Below are positions 43,935-54,494 of a DNA stretch of 64,000 nucleotides, in pieces. The notes beneath the pieces are model-generated. The model was not told where the DNA came from. It ran no database searches and saw only the letters and a program-made list of their open reading frames with translations. Both the position numbers and the translations under genes were made by a program. Source of the stretch: Cupriavidus nantongensis. Lineage in GTDB: Bacteria; Pseudomonadota; Gammaproteobacteria; Burkholderiales; Burkholderiaceae. Positions within the stretch are counted from its first letter, which is position 1. Each line of letters starts with the position of its first letter. Location: NCBI RefSeq assembly GCF_001598055.1, contig NZ_CP014844.1, positions 1,426,001-1,490,000 on the forward strand, given 5' to 3'.

Positions 43935-45131
43935 TTACATCACGGCCGCGATTGCGTCGACCACCGCATCGATGTTGCGGCTGTTCAGCGCCGCCACGCA
44001 GATGCGGCCGGTGCTGACGGCGTAGATGCCGTGCTCGTTGCGCAGGCGGTCGACCTGGGCCGAGGTCAGGCCCGAGTACGAGAACATGCCGCGCTGGGCC
44101 TTGACGAAGGAGAAGTCGCCCGGCACGCCCTTGGCGGCCAGCTTGTCCACCAGCGCGTGGCGCATCAGCTTGATGCGGTCGCGCATTTCGGCCAGTTCTT
44201 CTTCCCACATGGCGCGCAGTTCCGGGCTGTTCAGCACGGTCGCGACCACGGTGCCGCCGTGGGTCGGCGGGTTGGAATAGTTGGTGCGGATCACGCGCTT
44301 GACCTGCGACATCACGCGCTGCGCTTCTTCCTTGCTGGTGGTGACGATCGACAGCGCGCCGACGCGCTCGCCGTACAGCGAGAAGCTCTTCGAGAACGAG
44401 CTCGACACGAAGAACGGCAGGCCCGAGTCCGCGAACAGGCGCACCGCGGCGCCGTCGGCGTCGATGCCGTCGGCAAAGCCCTGGTAGGCCATGTCCAGGA
44501 ACGGGATCAGGTTGCGTTCCTTGACCAGTTCCACCACCTGCTTCCATTGCTCGGGCGACAGGTCGACGCCGGTCGGGTTGTGGCAGCAGGCGTGCAGCAC
44601 GACGATGGTGTTGGCCGGGAACGACTTCAGCGATTCCACCATGCCGGCGAAATTCAGGCCGTGGCTGGGGGCGTCGTAGTAGGCGTAGTTGACCACAGGA
44701 AAGCCGGCGGATTCGAACAGCGCGCGGTGGTTTTCCCAGCTCGGGTCGCTGATCGCGACCTTGGCGTCCGGGTACAGGCGCTTCAGGAAGTCGGCGCCGA
44801 TCTTCAGCGCGCCGGTGCCGCCAAGTGCCTGGGCCGTCACCACGCGGCCTTCCGTGATCAGCGGCGATTCCTTGCCGAACAGCAGCGTCTGCACTGCCTG
44901 GTCATAGGCCGCGATGCCTTCGATCGGCAGGTAGCCGCGCGGGGTGGCGGTGGTCAGACGGGCTTTTTCTGCCTCCTGGACGGCGCGCAGCAGCGGGATT
45001 TTCCCTTCGTCGGTGAAGTACACGCCAACGCCCAGGTTGACCTTGGTCGCGCGGGTGTCGGCATTGAAGGCTTCGTTGAGGCCCAGGATCGGGTCGCGCG
45101 GGGCCATCTCGACGGCAGAAAACAAACTCAT
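43935..45131 (-). CDS. Aspartate/aromatic aminotransferase
   Basis: This PLP enzyme of the class I aminotransferase family interconverts amino and keto acids. The 398-residue protein has GLNEAFNADTRATKVNLGVGVY, of which NLGVGVYFTDEGKIPLL is typical, HNPTGVDLS, the PLP lysine in SSSFSKSFSLYGERVGAL, and the substrate Arg in VSTGRICVAALN. It is closest to AspC/TyrB; sequence alone does not settle aspartate versus tyrosine/phenylalanine preference. It is divergent from uvrB with a 172-base intergenic region. Confidence 0.94.
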   Translation of the reverse strand: MSLFSAVEMAPRDPILGLNEAFNADTRATKVNLGVGVYFTDEGKIPLLRAVQEAEKARLTTATPRGYLPIEGIAAYDQAVQTLLFGKESPLITEGRVVTAQALGGTGALKIGADFLKRLYPDAKVAISDPSWENHRALFESAGFPVVNYAYYDAPSHGLNFAGMVESLKSFPANTIVVLHACCHNPTGVDLSPEQWKQVVELVKERNLIPFLDMAYQGFADGIDADGAAVRLFADSGLPFFVSSSFSKSFSLYGERVGALSIVTTSKEEAQRVMSQVKRVIRTNYSNPPTHGGTVVATVLNSPELRAMWEEELAEMRDRIKLMRHALVDKLAAKGVPGDFSFVKAQRGMFSYSGLTSAQVDRLRNEHGIYAVSTGRICVAALNSRNIDAVVDAIAAVM

Positions 45132-45303
45132 TTGGAATCTCGTGGTCGGCTATGTGAAAAACGGAAGGCGTAGAATGCTCCGTACTGCGCTGGAGGCTGG
45201 CAGGCCCGGCCGCGCTCTTCTTGGCTTGAAGCGGGGGCTGACAACCCCAAGATTCTAGCGTAATCCGCCCGTTTTCCTCAGGTATTTCCCTAGTCACGCC
45301 CCT

Positions 45304-47397
<2,094 letters not shown>

Positions 47398-47487
47398 TAC
47401 GCCGCAACGCCGGGCGCGCTTCGCCTATAGTGAAATCCTCGGCGGCGCCAGCGGGGCAGGCCAGTGACCGCAGTGAAGGAGGGCACG

Positions 47488-47709
47488 ATGGAACGCCAGT
47501 TCGACTACGGCGGCTACGCGGTGGTGGTCACCGCGGTTCCGAATGCCGCCGGCGGCTTTGCCGCGCAGATGCGCATCGCCGACGCCTTCGGCGAACCGAC
47601 CGGCCCGAGCTTCGAGGCCATTGCCGGCGACGCGCCCACGCCGGAGGCCGCCATCGCGATGGCGGAGGCCGGCGCGATGCGCGCGATCGACGCTGGCGAG
47701 GTCAGCTAG
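47488..47709 (+). CDS. Small conserved-looking protein, unknown function
   Basis: The 73-residue product, beginning MERQFDYGGYAVVVTAVP, has a compact beta-then-helix pattern ending in an Ala-rich helix (APTPEAAIAMAEAGAMRAID). AAGGAGGG at 47476-47483 is an excellent ribosome binding site for the ATG at 47488, which is why this start is used rather than a GTG at 47464. It is followed 38 bases later by another small gene of similar size. No signal peptide or membrane segment. I do not recognise the family. Confidence 0.75.
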   Translation: MERQFDYGGYAVVVTAVPNAAGGFAAQMRIADAFGEPTGPSFEAIAGDAPTPEAAIAMAEAGAMRAIDAGEVS

Positions 47710-47747
47710 CGCGCCGGCGGGTGCCCTTTTTCCGTGGAGAAATCACA

Positions 47748-47990
47748 ATGACCGACATCGGCGAATGGAAGAAGAAGGTTTATGAAACCCACGAAGTGCA
47801 AGTGCAGGTCAGGCAGCGTTCGCAGAGCGAATGGTCGTACACGGTGCGCGTGTGCCGGCCCGGCACCAACATCCGGGCCGCCGGCACGCTGACCGACAGC
47901 TCGCGCATCACCGACCACTACAAGTCGGCCGAGGCCGCGCAGGTGGCCGGGTTTGCGCACGGCGAGCGGCTGGCCAAGCAGCTCGCCTAG
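47748..47990 (+). CDS. Small soluble protein, unknown function
   Basis: The 80-residue product begins MTDIGEWKKKVYETHEVQVQV, with a beta-strand rich first half (VQVRQRSQSEWSYTVRVCRPG) and a helix at the end (YKSAEAAQVAGFAHGERLAKQLA, ending GERLAKQLA). GGAG at 47736-47739 lies 8 bases before the ATG. Its size and strand-strand-helix order resemble the preceding small gene, suggesting they are paired, perhaps by duplication. No catalytic motif, signal peptide or membrane segment is visible. Confidence 0.75.
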   Translation: MTDIGEWKKKVYETHEVQVQVRQRSQSEWSYTVRVCRPGTNIRAAGTLTDSSRITDHYKSAEAAQVAGFAHGERLAKQLA

Positions 47991-48086
47991 CGTCGCGAGC
48001 CGCCTGGCGCCACCACACGCCCGGGCCGGCGGCAAGGGCGGCAGGTAGAATCGCGCCTCCATGCCACCTTGCCAAGCCTTGATCCG

Positions 48087-48575
48087 ATGAAGCCATACGC
48101 CATCCTGATGTGTTGCATGGGGAATATCTGCCGTTCCCCCACGGCCGAGGGCGTGCTGCGCGCCAAGCTCGATGCCGCCGGCCTGGCGGCGCTGGTGGAG
48201 CTGGATTCGGCCGGCACCCATGAATACCACCTCGGCCGCGCTCCCGATCCGCGCACCCAGCGCCATGCGCTGCAGCGCGGCTATGACCTGTCGGCGCTGC
48301 GCGCGCGCAAGGTCGGCGTGCCGGACTTCGACCGCTTCGACCTGATCCTGGCGATGGACCGCGAGAACCTGGCCGGCCTGCTGAAACTGCGCCCGGATGC
48401 CGGCGACAAGGTGCGGCTGCTGATGAGCTTCGCCACCCGCCACGATGCCGACGAGGTGCCGGACCCGTATTACGGCGAAGGCGACGGCTTCGAGCGCGTG
48501 CTCGACTACATCGAGGATGCCTGCGACGGCCTGGTGGCCGAGCTGCGCCAGCGCCTGCAGCATCCGGCCGGCTGA
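48087..48575 (+). CDS. Low-molecular-weight protein tyrosine phosphatase
   Basis: The 162-residue protein has the P-loop CMGNICRSPTAE near the N-terminus (C-x5-R-S) and the general acid Asp in VPDPYYGEGDGFE, the two hallmarks of the family. The ATG at 48087 places the P-loop at the usual distance from the start. Such enzymes dephosphorylate tyrosine kinases or small arginine/tyrosine-phosphate targets; no kinase or polysaccharide locus is next to it, so this is probably a housekeeping member. Confidence 0.93.
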   Translation: MKPYAILMCCMGNICRSPTAEGVLRAKLDAAGLAALVELDSAGTHEYHLGRAPDPRTQRHALQRGYDLSALRARKVGVPDFDRFDLILAMDRENLAGLLKLRPDAGDKVRLLMSFATRHDADEVPDPYYGEGDGFERVLDYIEDACDGLVAELRQRLQHPAG

Positions 48576-48654
48576 GCCGGCCCGCTCCCAGCCTACCTGA
48601 CCCCGCCGCGGCGTCCCGCGCCCGCGGCCGGTGGCTCGATCCTGACAAGAATCC

Positions 48655-50751
48655 ATGCTTCGCAAACTGTTCCGCAAATGGCGCGAGTCGCGCAATGCCA
48701 GCCTGCAGCTCGACGCCATCCTGGCCGCGGCCGATCCGGAGGCGCCGCTGGCCGAGCGCAACGGCTGGCTGATCGAACTGGCCTTCTGGATCCGCCGTGA
48801 CGGCGGCCTCGGCGCCGATGCCGACAGCCAGCAAGACGGCGCGCCGCGCCGCCATCCGGAGCACGTGCGCCTGCGCTACCTGCTGCAGGTGCTGGAGCGG
48901 CATCCGGACTGGGCCGCGCGCTTTGCGCAGACGGTGCGCAGCCTGCTGCGCGAGAACGATCCCACCGGCCTGTTCTGCGATACCGGCGTGGCGCAGCATC
49001 CCGGCTTCTTCAGCGAGATGGTGAGCCGGCTGCAGAGCCGCTTCCTGCCGCCGCCGCCGAACCGCAGCGACATGGCGGCGCTGTTTGCGCTGGTGTTCGT
49101 CGGCGACGACGATGCCGACTGGGTCGAGGCCATCGACGATGCGCTGATGGCGCGGCTGGCGCGCGTGCTGGAAAGCGGCCGCGCCGACGGCGCGGCGCCG
49201 GGCCTGGCGCGCTATCGCGAGGCGCTGGGCCAGACCCTGGCCACCAGCATCGCGGTGCTGGTCAGCCAGGTGCGCGCCACCGGGCTGAGCCAGGCGATCC
49301 GCTCGCGCCTGGCGGGGCGGGTCGAGGACACCCCGTTCTTTCGCCTGGACGAGGCCATCCAGGCCCTGCGCGAGGACGGCCTGCGCCGCGACGACGACAG
49401 CTTCGGCCATCGCCTGAACTACTTCCGCGCGCTGCTCGACGGTTGCCACGCCGCCGCCCGCCATGTCTACGAAGACCTGGAGGAAAACGGCGTGTCGGTC
49501 GAGGTGGTGTTCCAGATCGAGCGCATGAAGGTGCAGCTCAGCCGCATCGAGCTGCTGCTGGCGGCGTGGGTCGAGCCGGGCCGTCCCGGCATGCCGGCGC
49601 ACCTGGTGGCCGAGCTGATCCGCTCGACCCAGGCGCGGCGCAGCATTGCGCATCTCGCCGGCACCTCGTTCGCCCAGCTGGCGCGCAAGGTGGTGGAGCG
49701 CTCGGCCGAGACCGGCGAGCACTACATCACGCGCGACCGCCGCGAATATGCCGAGCTGGTGCGCGCCGCGGCGGGTGGCGGCCTGGTCTCGGTGGCCACG
49801 GTGTACCTGAAGTTCCTGATCTACGGGCTGCACCTGGACAAGTTCAGCGAAGGCGTGCTGGCGTCGCTCAACTATGCCGGCAGCTTCCTCGCCATCCATT
49901 TCGCCCACTTCACGCTGGCGACCAAGCAGCCAGCCATGACCGGGCCGGCGCTGGCGCACCGGCTCGATAACGCGGGGCGGCCGGAGGGGCGCGAGATCTT
50001 CGTCGACGACACCGTTGCCATGATCCGCTCCAACGCGGCGGCCATTGCCGGCAACCTGGCGGTGGTGTTCCCGGTGGCGCTGGGCGTGCAGTGGCTGGCG
50101 CACCGGCTGCTGGGCACCAACCTGATCACGCCGGCCAAGGCGATCGCCACCATCGAATCGTTCTCGATCCTGGGGCCGACGCCGCTGTACGCCGCCTTCA
50201 CCGGCGTGCTGCTGTGGCTGTCGAGCCTGTTCGCGGGCTGGGCCGACAACTGGTTTGCGCTGCACCGCGTGCACGACGTGATGGCCTACCACCGCCGCCT
50301 GCAGTACGTGCTGGGCGCGCACGGCGCCACCCGGGTGGCGGACTTCTGCAAACGCAACCTGTCGGGCATCGTCGCCAACGTGTCGCTGGGGTTGCTGCTG
50401 GGGCTGGGGCCGGAGATCCTGAGCTTCTTCGGTCCGCATATGGAAGTGCGCCATGTGACGCTGTCGACCGGGTCGGTGGGCGCGGCGCTCGGCGTGCTGG
50501 GGTGGGATGCGCTGCGCATGCCGGCGCTGTGGCTGGCGGTGGCGGGCATTGCACTGATGGGCATGCTCAACGTGGCGGTCAGCTTTGCGCTGGCATTCAA
50601 TATGGCGCTGCGGTCACGCAATTTGCGGCGCATCGATCGCGCCGAGCTGAGCGCGGCCGTGCGGCGGCGCATCCTGAAACACCCGCTGTCGCTGCTGGTG
50701 CCGCCGCGCGCGGCACCCGCGCACGCGGCTGCAGGCGGGCGCCAGGCCTGA
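48655..50751 (+). CDS. Gcr-type 'site-specific recombinase' family membrane protein
   Basis: The 698-residue protein belongs to the family annotated as SpecificRecomb, after gonococcal Gcr. Despite the name, the sequence looks like a membrane protein: a soluble N-terminal 380 residues rich in helices, then about five or six hydrophobic segments (for example NLAVVFPVALGVQWLAHRLLG and IVANVSLGLLLGLGPEILSFF, seen in part as SLGLLLGLGPEILSFFGPH). No tyrosine or serine recombinase catalytic pattern is visible to me. It precedes iscR with a 131-base gap. I would not read it as a mobile-element gene. Confidence 0.78.
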   Translation: MLRKLFRKWRESRNASLQLDAILAAADPEAPLAERNGWLIELAFWIRRDGGLGADADSQQDGAPRRHPEHVRLRYLLQVLERHPDWAARFAQTVRSLLRENDPTGLFCDTGVAQHPGFFSEMVSRLQSRFLPPPPNRSDMAALFALVFVGDDDADWVEAIDDALMARLARVLESGRADGAAPGLARYREALGQTLATSIAVLVSQVRATGLSQAIRSRLAGRVEDTPFFRLDEAIQALREDGLRRDDDSFGHRLNYFRALLDGCHAAARHVYEDLEENGVSVEVVFQIERMKVQLSRIELLLAAWVEPGRPGMPAHLVAELIRSTQARRSIAHLAGTSFAQLARKVVERSAETGEHYITRDRREYAELVRAAAGGGLVSVATVYLKFLIYGLHLDKFSEGVLASLNYAGSFLAIHFAHFTLATKQPAMTGPALAHRLDNAGRPEGREIFVDDTVAMIRSNAAAIAGNLAVVFPVALGVQWLAHRLLGTNLITPAKAIATIESFSILGPTPLYAAFTGVLLWLSSLFAGWADNWFALHRVHDVMAYHRRLQYVLGAHGATRVADFCKRNLSGIVANVSLGLLLGLGPEILSFFGPHMEVRHVTLSTGSVGAALGVLGWDALRMPALWLAVAGIALMGMLNVAVSFALAFNMALRSRNLRRIDRAELSAAVRRRILKHPLSLLVPPRAAPAHAAAGGRQA

Positions 50752-50790
50752 GGGGAAGGGTGGGGCGGGAAGTGGTGCGGTGCGGCAGGG

Positions 50791-50815
50791 GTAGTTGACT
50801 GAATTAGTCGGGTAC
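50791..50815 (+). promoter_or_regulatory. IscR type-1 site, upstream copy
   Basis: The 25 bases fit the IscR type-1 consensus (ATASYYGACT-RWWWY-AGTCRRSTAT) at 23 positions, the centre reading TTGACTGAATTAGTCGGG. It overlaps the -35 element of the isc promoter, so Fe-S-loaded IscR bound here would block RNA polymerase. Family knowledge supports autorepression of isc operons through such sites. Confidence 0.85.
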
Positions 50816-50824
50816 CTTTATACT
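50795..50824 (+). promoter_or_regulatory. Sigma-70 promoter of the isc operon
   Basis: TTGACT (50795-50800) and TATACT (50819-50824) are good -35 and -10 elements with an 18-base spacer. Both are covered by the two IscR sites. The start of transcription would be near 50831, about 52 bases before the iscR ATG. Confidence 0.75.
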
Positions 50825-50844
50825 TGACGGAAACGATCAAGTAT
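50820..50844 (+). promoter_or_regulatory. IscR type-1 site, downstream copy
   Basis: A second 25-base site, with perfect outer arms ATACTTGA (50820-50827) and TCAAGTAT (50837-50844), fits the type-1 consensus at about 22 positions. Its centre is 29 bases from that of the first site. It covers the -10 element and the likely transcription start. Confidence 0.75.
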
Positions 50845-50882
50845 TAGCTTCACCCCCACGCATCACCCCAGAGCCCTGCACC

Positions 50883-51437
50883 ATGAGACTGACCACCAAA
50901 GGCCGCTTCGCGGTCACTGCGATGATCGACCTGGCGATGCGCCAGGACCAGGGACCGGTCACGCTCGCCGGCATCAGCCAGCGGCAGAAAATCTCGCTGT
51001 CGTACCTGGAGCAGCTGTTCGGCAAGCTGCGCCGGCACGAGATCGTCGAAAGCGTGCGCGGCCCGGGCGGCGGCTACAGCCTGGCGCGCAAGGCCGAGGA
51101 CGTCACCGTGGCGGACATCATCATCGCCGTGGACGAGCCGCTGGATGCCACCCAGTGCGGCGGCAAGGGCAATTGTAACGGAGATGACGGCTCGGGGCGC
51201 TGCATGACCCACGAACTGTGGGCCACGCTGAACCAGAAGATGGTCGAGTACCTCGATTCCGTTTCCCTCAAGAACCTGGTGGACCAGCAGCGCGAGCGCC
51301 AGCCCGCCGTGCTGCACGACATGCGCGAAGACGCCGCGCAGCCGGTCGCCGCCGCCGCGCGCGGCAAGGCCGACAAGCAGGAAAAACCGGTCCGGGCCAG
51401 GATGGTGAATTCAGTTTTCAGCCTGGCGCAGTCCTGA
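50883..51437 (+). CDS. IscR, Fe-S-sensing repressor
   Basis: IscR carries a [2Fe-2S] cluster and represses the isc operon when Fe-S supply is sufficient. The 184-residue protein has the Rrf2-type winged helix ([42 protein letters not shown]) and cluster ligands in [20 protein letters not shown]. The Cys spacing is C-x5-C-x8-C, whereas E. coli IscR has C-x5-C-x5-C, so three residues are inserted before the third Cys. Two IscR sites precede it. It heads the operon. Confidence 0.95.
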   Translation: MRLTTKGRFAVTAMIDLAMRQDQGPVTLAGISQRQKISLSYLEQLFGKLRRHEIVESVRGPGGGYSLARKAEDVTVADIIIAVDEPLDATQCGGKGNCNGDDGSGRCMTHELWATLNQKMVEYLDSVSLKNLVDQQRERQPAVLHDMREDAAQPVAAAARGKADKQEKPVRARMVNSVFSLAQS

Positions 51438-51508
51438 GCGCGCCGGCAAGACAGCAACACAGCGCAGCAACACAGCGATCAGCGGTCCCTTACAAGGCAG
51501 TCATAACG

Positions 51509-52726
51509 ATGAGCACCCCACATTTCCCCATCTACATGGATTACTCGGCCACCACGCCGGTGGACCCGCGCGTGGCGGACAAGATGATTCCGTACCTGCG
51601 CGAGCAGTTCGGCAATCCCGCGTCGCGCAGCCATGCGTACGGCTGGGAAGCGGAACGCGCGGTGGAAGAGGCGCGCGAGCAGGTGGCCGCACTGGTCGGC
51701 GCCGACCCGCGCGAAATCGTGTGGACCTCGGGGGCGACCGAGTCGGACAACCTGGCGATCAAGGGCGCCGCCAACTTCTATTCTGGCAAGGGCAAGCACA
51801 TCATCACCGTGAAGACCGAGCACAAGGCCGTGCTCGACACCACGCGCGAGCTGGAACGCCAGGGCTTTGAAGTGACCTACCTGGACGTGAAGGACAACGG
51901 CCTGCTCGACATGGAGGTGTTCAAGCAGGCGCTGCGCCCGGACACCATCCTGGTGTCGGTGATGCTGGTCAACAACGAGATCGGCGTGATCCAGGACGTC
52001 GAGCAGATCGGCGAGATCTGCCGCGAGAAGGGCATCATCTTCCATTGCGACGCCGCGCAGGCGACCGGCAAGGTGGCGATCGACCTGGGCAAGCTGAAGT
52101 GCGACCTGATGTCGTTCTCGGCCCACAAGACCTACGGCCCCAAGGGCATCGGCGCGCTGTACGTGCGCCGCAAGCCGCGCGTGCGCATCGAGGCGCAGAT
52201 GCACGGCGGCGGCCATGAGCGCGGCATGCGCTCGGGCACGCTGGCCACGCACCAGATCGTCGGCATGGGCGAAGCCTTCCGCATCGCCCGCGAAGAGATG
52301 GCGACCGAGAACGAGCGCATCCGCATGCTGCGCGACCGCCTGTGGAACGGCCTGTCGGACATGGAAGAGGTCTACCTGAACGGTGACCTGGAGCACCGCG
52401 TGCCGCACAACCTGAACGTCAGCTTCAACTTCGTCGAAGGCGAGTCGCTGATCATGGCGATCAAGGACGTGGCGGTGTCGTCGGGCTCGGCCTGCACCTC
52501 GGCCTCGCTGGAGCCGTCGTATGTGCTGCGCGCGCTGGGCCGCAACGACGAACTGGCGCACAGCTCGATCCGCTTCACGGTCGGCCGCTTCACCACCGAG
52601 CAGGAGATCGACTACACCGTCGAGCTGCTCAAGAGCAAGATCGGCAAGCTGCGCGACCTGTCGCCGCTGTGGGAAATGTTCAAGGACGGCGTCGACCTGA
52701 ATTCGATCCAGTGGGCCGCGCACTGA
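51509..52726 (+). CDS. Cysteine desulfurase IscS
   Basis: IscS takes sulfur from cysteine for Fe-S clusters and tRNA thiolation. The 405-residue protein has [14 protein letters not shown] at its start, the PLP lysine in [12 protein letters not shown], and the active Cys in [17 protein letters not shown]. The ATG at 51509 is the family start; the frame is open upstream through the iscR end but is not coding there. It is the second gene of the isc operon, 71 bases after iscR. Confidence 0.97.
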   Translation: MSTPHFPIYMDYSATTPVDPRVADKMIPYLREQFGNPASRSHAYGWEAERAVEEAREQVAALVGADPREIVWTSGATESDNLAIKGAANFYSGKGKHIITVKTEHKAVLDTTRELERQGFEVTYLDVKDNGLLDMEVFKQALRPDTILVSVMLVNNEIGVIQDVEQIGEICREKGIIFHCDAAQATGKVAIDLGKLKCDLMSFSAHKTYGPKGIGALYVRRKPRVRIEAQMHGGGHERGMRSGTLATHQIVGMGEAFRIAREEMATENERIRMLRDRLWNGLSDMEEVYLNGDLEHRVPHNLNVSFNFVEGESLIMAIKDVAVSSGSACTSASLEPSYVLRALGRNDELAHSSIRFTVGRFTTEQEIDYTVELLKSKIGKLRDLSPLWEMFKDGVDLNSIQWAAH

Positions 52727-52792
52727 GCCCCCGCCGGATCCCGCGAAAATAACAGCAAGACCCCCGTAAAAGATACGCAAGAGGTAAGCCAA

Positions 52793-53191
52793 ATGTCATA
52801 CAGCACGAAGGTTCTCGACCACTATGAAAACCCCCGCAACGTCGGCTCGTTCGACAAGAACGACGATGCGGTCGGCACCGGCATGGTCGGCGCCCCGGCT
52901 TGCGGCGACGTGATGAAGCTGCAGATCAAGGTCAACGAGGCTGGCGTGATCGAAGACGCCAAGTTCAAGACCTACGGCTGCGGCTCGGCCATCGCTTCGT
53001 CGTCGCTGGTGACCGAATGGGTCAAGGGCAAGACCGTGGACCAGGCGCTGGAGATCAAGAACACCCAGATCGCCGAGGAACTGGCGCTGCCGCCGGTGAA
53101 GATCCACTGCTCGATCCTGGCCGAAGACGCGATCAAGGCCGCCGTCGAAGACTACAAGAAGAAGCACGGCGCCGAGCAGAAGGCCGCCTGA
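52793..53191 (+). CDS. IscU, Fe-S cluster scaffold
   Basis: IscU is the scaffold where clusters are assembled before transfer by HscA/HscB. The 132-residue protein has all three cluster Cys (PACGD, YGCGSA, KIHCS), the Asp next to the first Cys and the HscA-binding motif LPPVK. GAGG lies in the sequence before the ATG (AAGAGGTAAGCCAA). It is placed directly after iscS and before iscA in the standard order. Confidence 0.97.
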   Translation: MSYSTKVLDHYENPRNVGSFDKNDDAVGTGMVGAPACGDVMKLQIKVNEAGVIEDAKFKTYGCGSAIASSSLVTEWVKGKTVDQALEIKNTQIAEELALPPVKIHCSILAEDAIKAAVEDYKKKHGAEQKAA

Positions 53192-53231
53192 CCTGTCGCA
53201 CTGACCACGGCACCGACGAAGGAACGCAACG

Positions 53232-53552
53232 ATGATCACCATGACCGAGAAGGCCGCCAAGCATGTGGCGCGCTATCTGGAACGCCGCGGCAAGGGCGTG
53301 GGCCTGCGCCTGGGCGTGAAGACCACCGGCTGCTCGGGCCTGGCCTACAAGCTGGAATACGTCGACGAACTGCTGCCGGAAGACAACGTGTTCGAATCGC
53401 ACGGGATCAAGGTCATCGTCGATGCCAAGAGCCTGCCGTATATCGACGGCACCGAACTCGACTACGCGCGCGAAGGGTTGAACGAAGGCTTCCGCTTCAA
53501 CAACCCTAACGTCAAGGACGAGTGCGGCTGCGGCGAGTCGTTCACGGTCTGA
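53232..53552 (+). CDS. IscA, A-type Fe-S carrier
   Basis: IscA carries iron or assembled clusters to targets. The 106-residue protein has the three conserved Cys in [14 protein letters not shown] and [16 protein letters not shown] precedes the ATG at 53232. It follows iscU by 40 bases in the isc operon; the next gene is a small DUF3565 protein rather than hscB. Confidence 0.96.
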   Translation: MITMTEKAAKHVARYLERRGKGVGLRLGVKTTGCSGLAYKLEYVDELLPEDNVFESHGIKVIVDAKSLPYIDGTELDYAREGLNEGFRFNNPNVKDECGCGESFTV

Positions 53553-53586
53553 CGCCAGCGGGCGCGGGCTGACGCGGTCGGTTCCG

Positions 53587-53811
53587 GTGGAGCGCAGCAT
53601 CGTCGGCTTCCGCCGGGACGAGGAAGGCCACTGGGTGGCCGAACTCGACTGCGGCCATGGCCAGCATGTGCGGCACGATCCGCCATGGCAGTCGCGGCCG
53701 TGGACACAGAGCGAGGCGGGCCGCGCCGCCATGATCGGCACGCGGGTGAATTGCCTGAAGTGCGACCGCAACGAGCCGCCGGCCACGTGGGCCAGCCAGC
53801 CCGCGCGGTAG
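53587..53811 (+). CDS. DUF3565 protein embedded in the isc operon
   Basis: The 74-residue product starts at a GTG and begins [27 protein letters not shown]. It has a CGHGQHVRH cluster and a later NCLKCDR, four to six Cys/His residues that could bind zinc or a cluster. It sits between iscA and hscB, 34 bases after iscA. Its function is unknown; its fixed place in the isc operon suggests a role in Fe-S assembly or sensing, but that is inference. Confidence 0.8.
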   Translation: MERSIVGFRRDEEGHWVAELDCGHGQHVRHDPPWQSRPWTQSEAGRAAMIGTRVNCLKCDRNEPPATWASQPAR

Positions 53812-53867
53812 TGCGTGGCAGCACGGACGAAGGGCGGCGCGGCCGCTCTTTTTTCTTGGGGAAGCAG

Positions 53868-54386
53868 TTGAAAGACGATTTTTTTGCGCTGTTCGGCCTG
53901 CCGGTGCAGTACGGCGTCGACGAGGCCGCGCTGGACGCGGCGTACCGCACCGTACAGTCGCAGGCGCATCCGGACCGCTTTGCCAAGGCCGGCGATGCCG
54001 AGCGCCGCGTGGCGATGCAGTGGGCCGCGCATGCCAACGAAGCCTACCGCACGCTGCGCCAGCCGCTGCGGCGCGCGACCTACCTGCTCAGGCTGCGCGG
54101 CGTCGACGTGCAGGCGGAGAACAACACCGCGATGTCGCCCGCGTTCCTGATGCAGCAGATGGAATGGCGCGAGGCGCTGCAGGACGCGGTGGAAGCGCGC
54201 GACGTGGACCGCCTCGATGCGCTGCTGCGCGAGCTGCGCCAGGAAAAGCGCGAACGCCACGCAGCGCTGGGCGCGCTGCTCGATGCCGGCGACAACGACG
54301 CGGCCGGCGGCGCGGTGCGGCAACTGATGTTTATCGAGAAGATCGAGCACGATACCAGCGAGGCCATCGACCGGCTGGAAGACTGA
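53868..54386 (+). CDS. HscB (Hsc20), J-domain co-chaperone of HscA
   Basis: HscB delivers IscU to HscA and stimulates its ATPase. The 172-residue protein starts at TTG ([12 protein letters not shown]), has the J-domain HPD in [10 protein letters not shown], and a C-terminal three-helix region ending IDRLED that binds IscU. GGGGAAG lies just upstream of the TTG at 53868; an alternative TTG four codons earlier (53856) is possible. Rare starts like this are common for hscB. Confidence 0.92.
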   Translation: MKDDFFALFGLPVQYGVDEAALDAAYRTVQSQAHPDRFAKAGDAERRVAMQWAAHANEAYRTLRQPLRRATYLLRLRGVDVQAENNTAMSPAFLMQQMEWREALQDAVEARDVDRLDALLRELRQEKRERHAALGALLDAGDNDAAGGAVRQLMFIEKIEHDTSEAIDRLED

Positions 54387-54494
54387 CCGGCAAGATCGCC
54401 GGGGCCATGACACAATGGCGCCCGGCCTGAAAACCGCACGCATGCCGCCCCGCATGGCGGTTTCCCCTGCCGTACAAGACAGCGAAGAATTACC

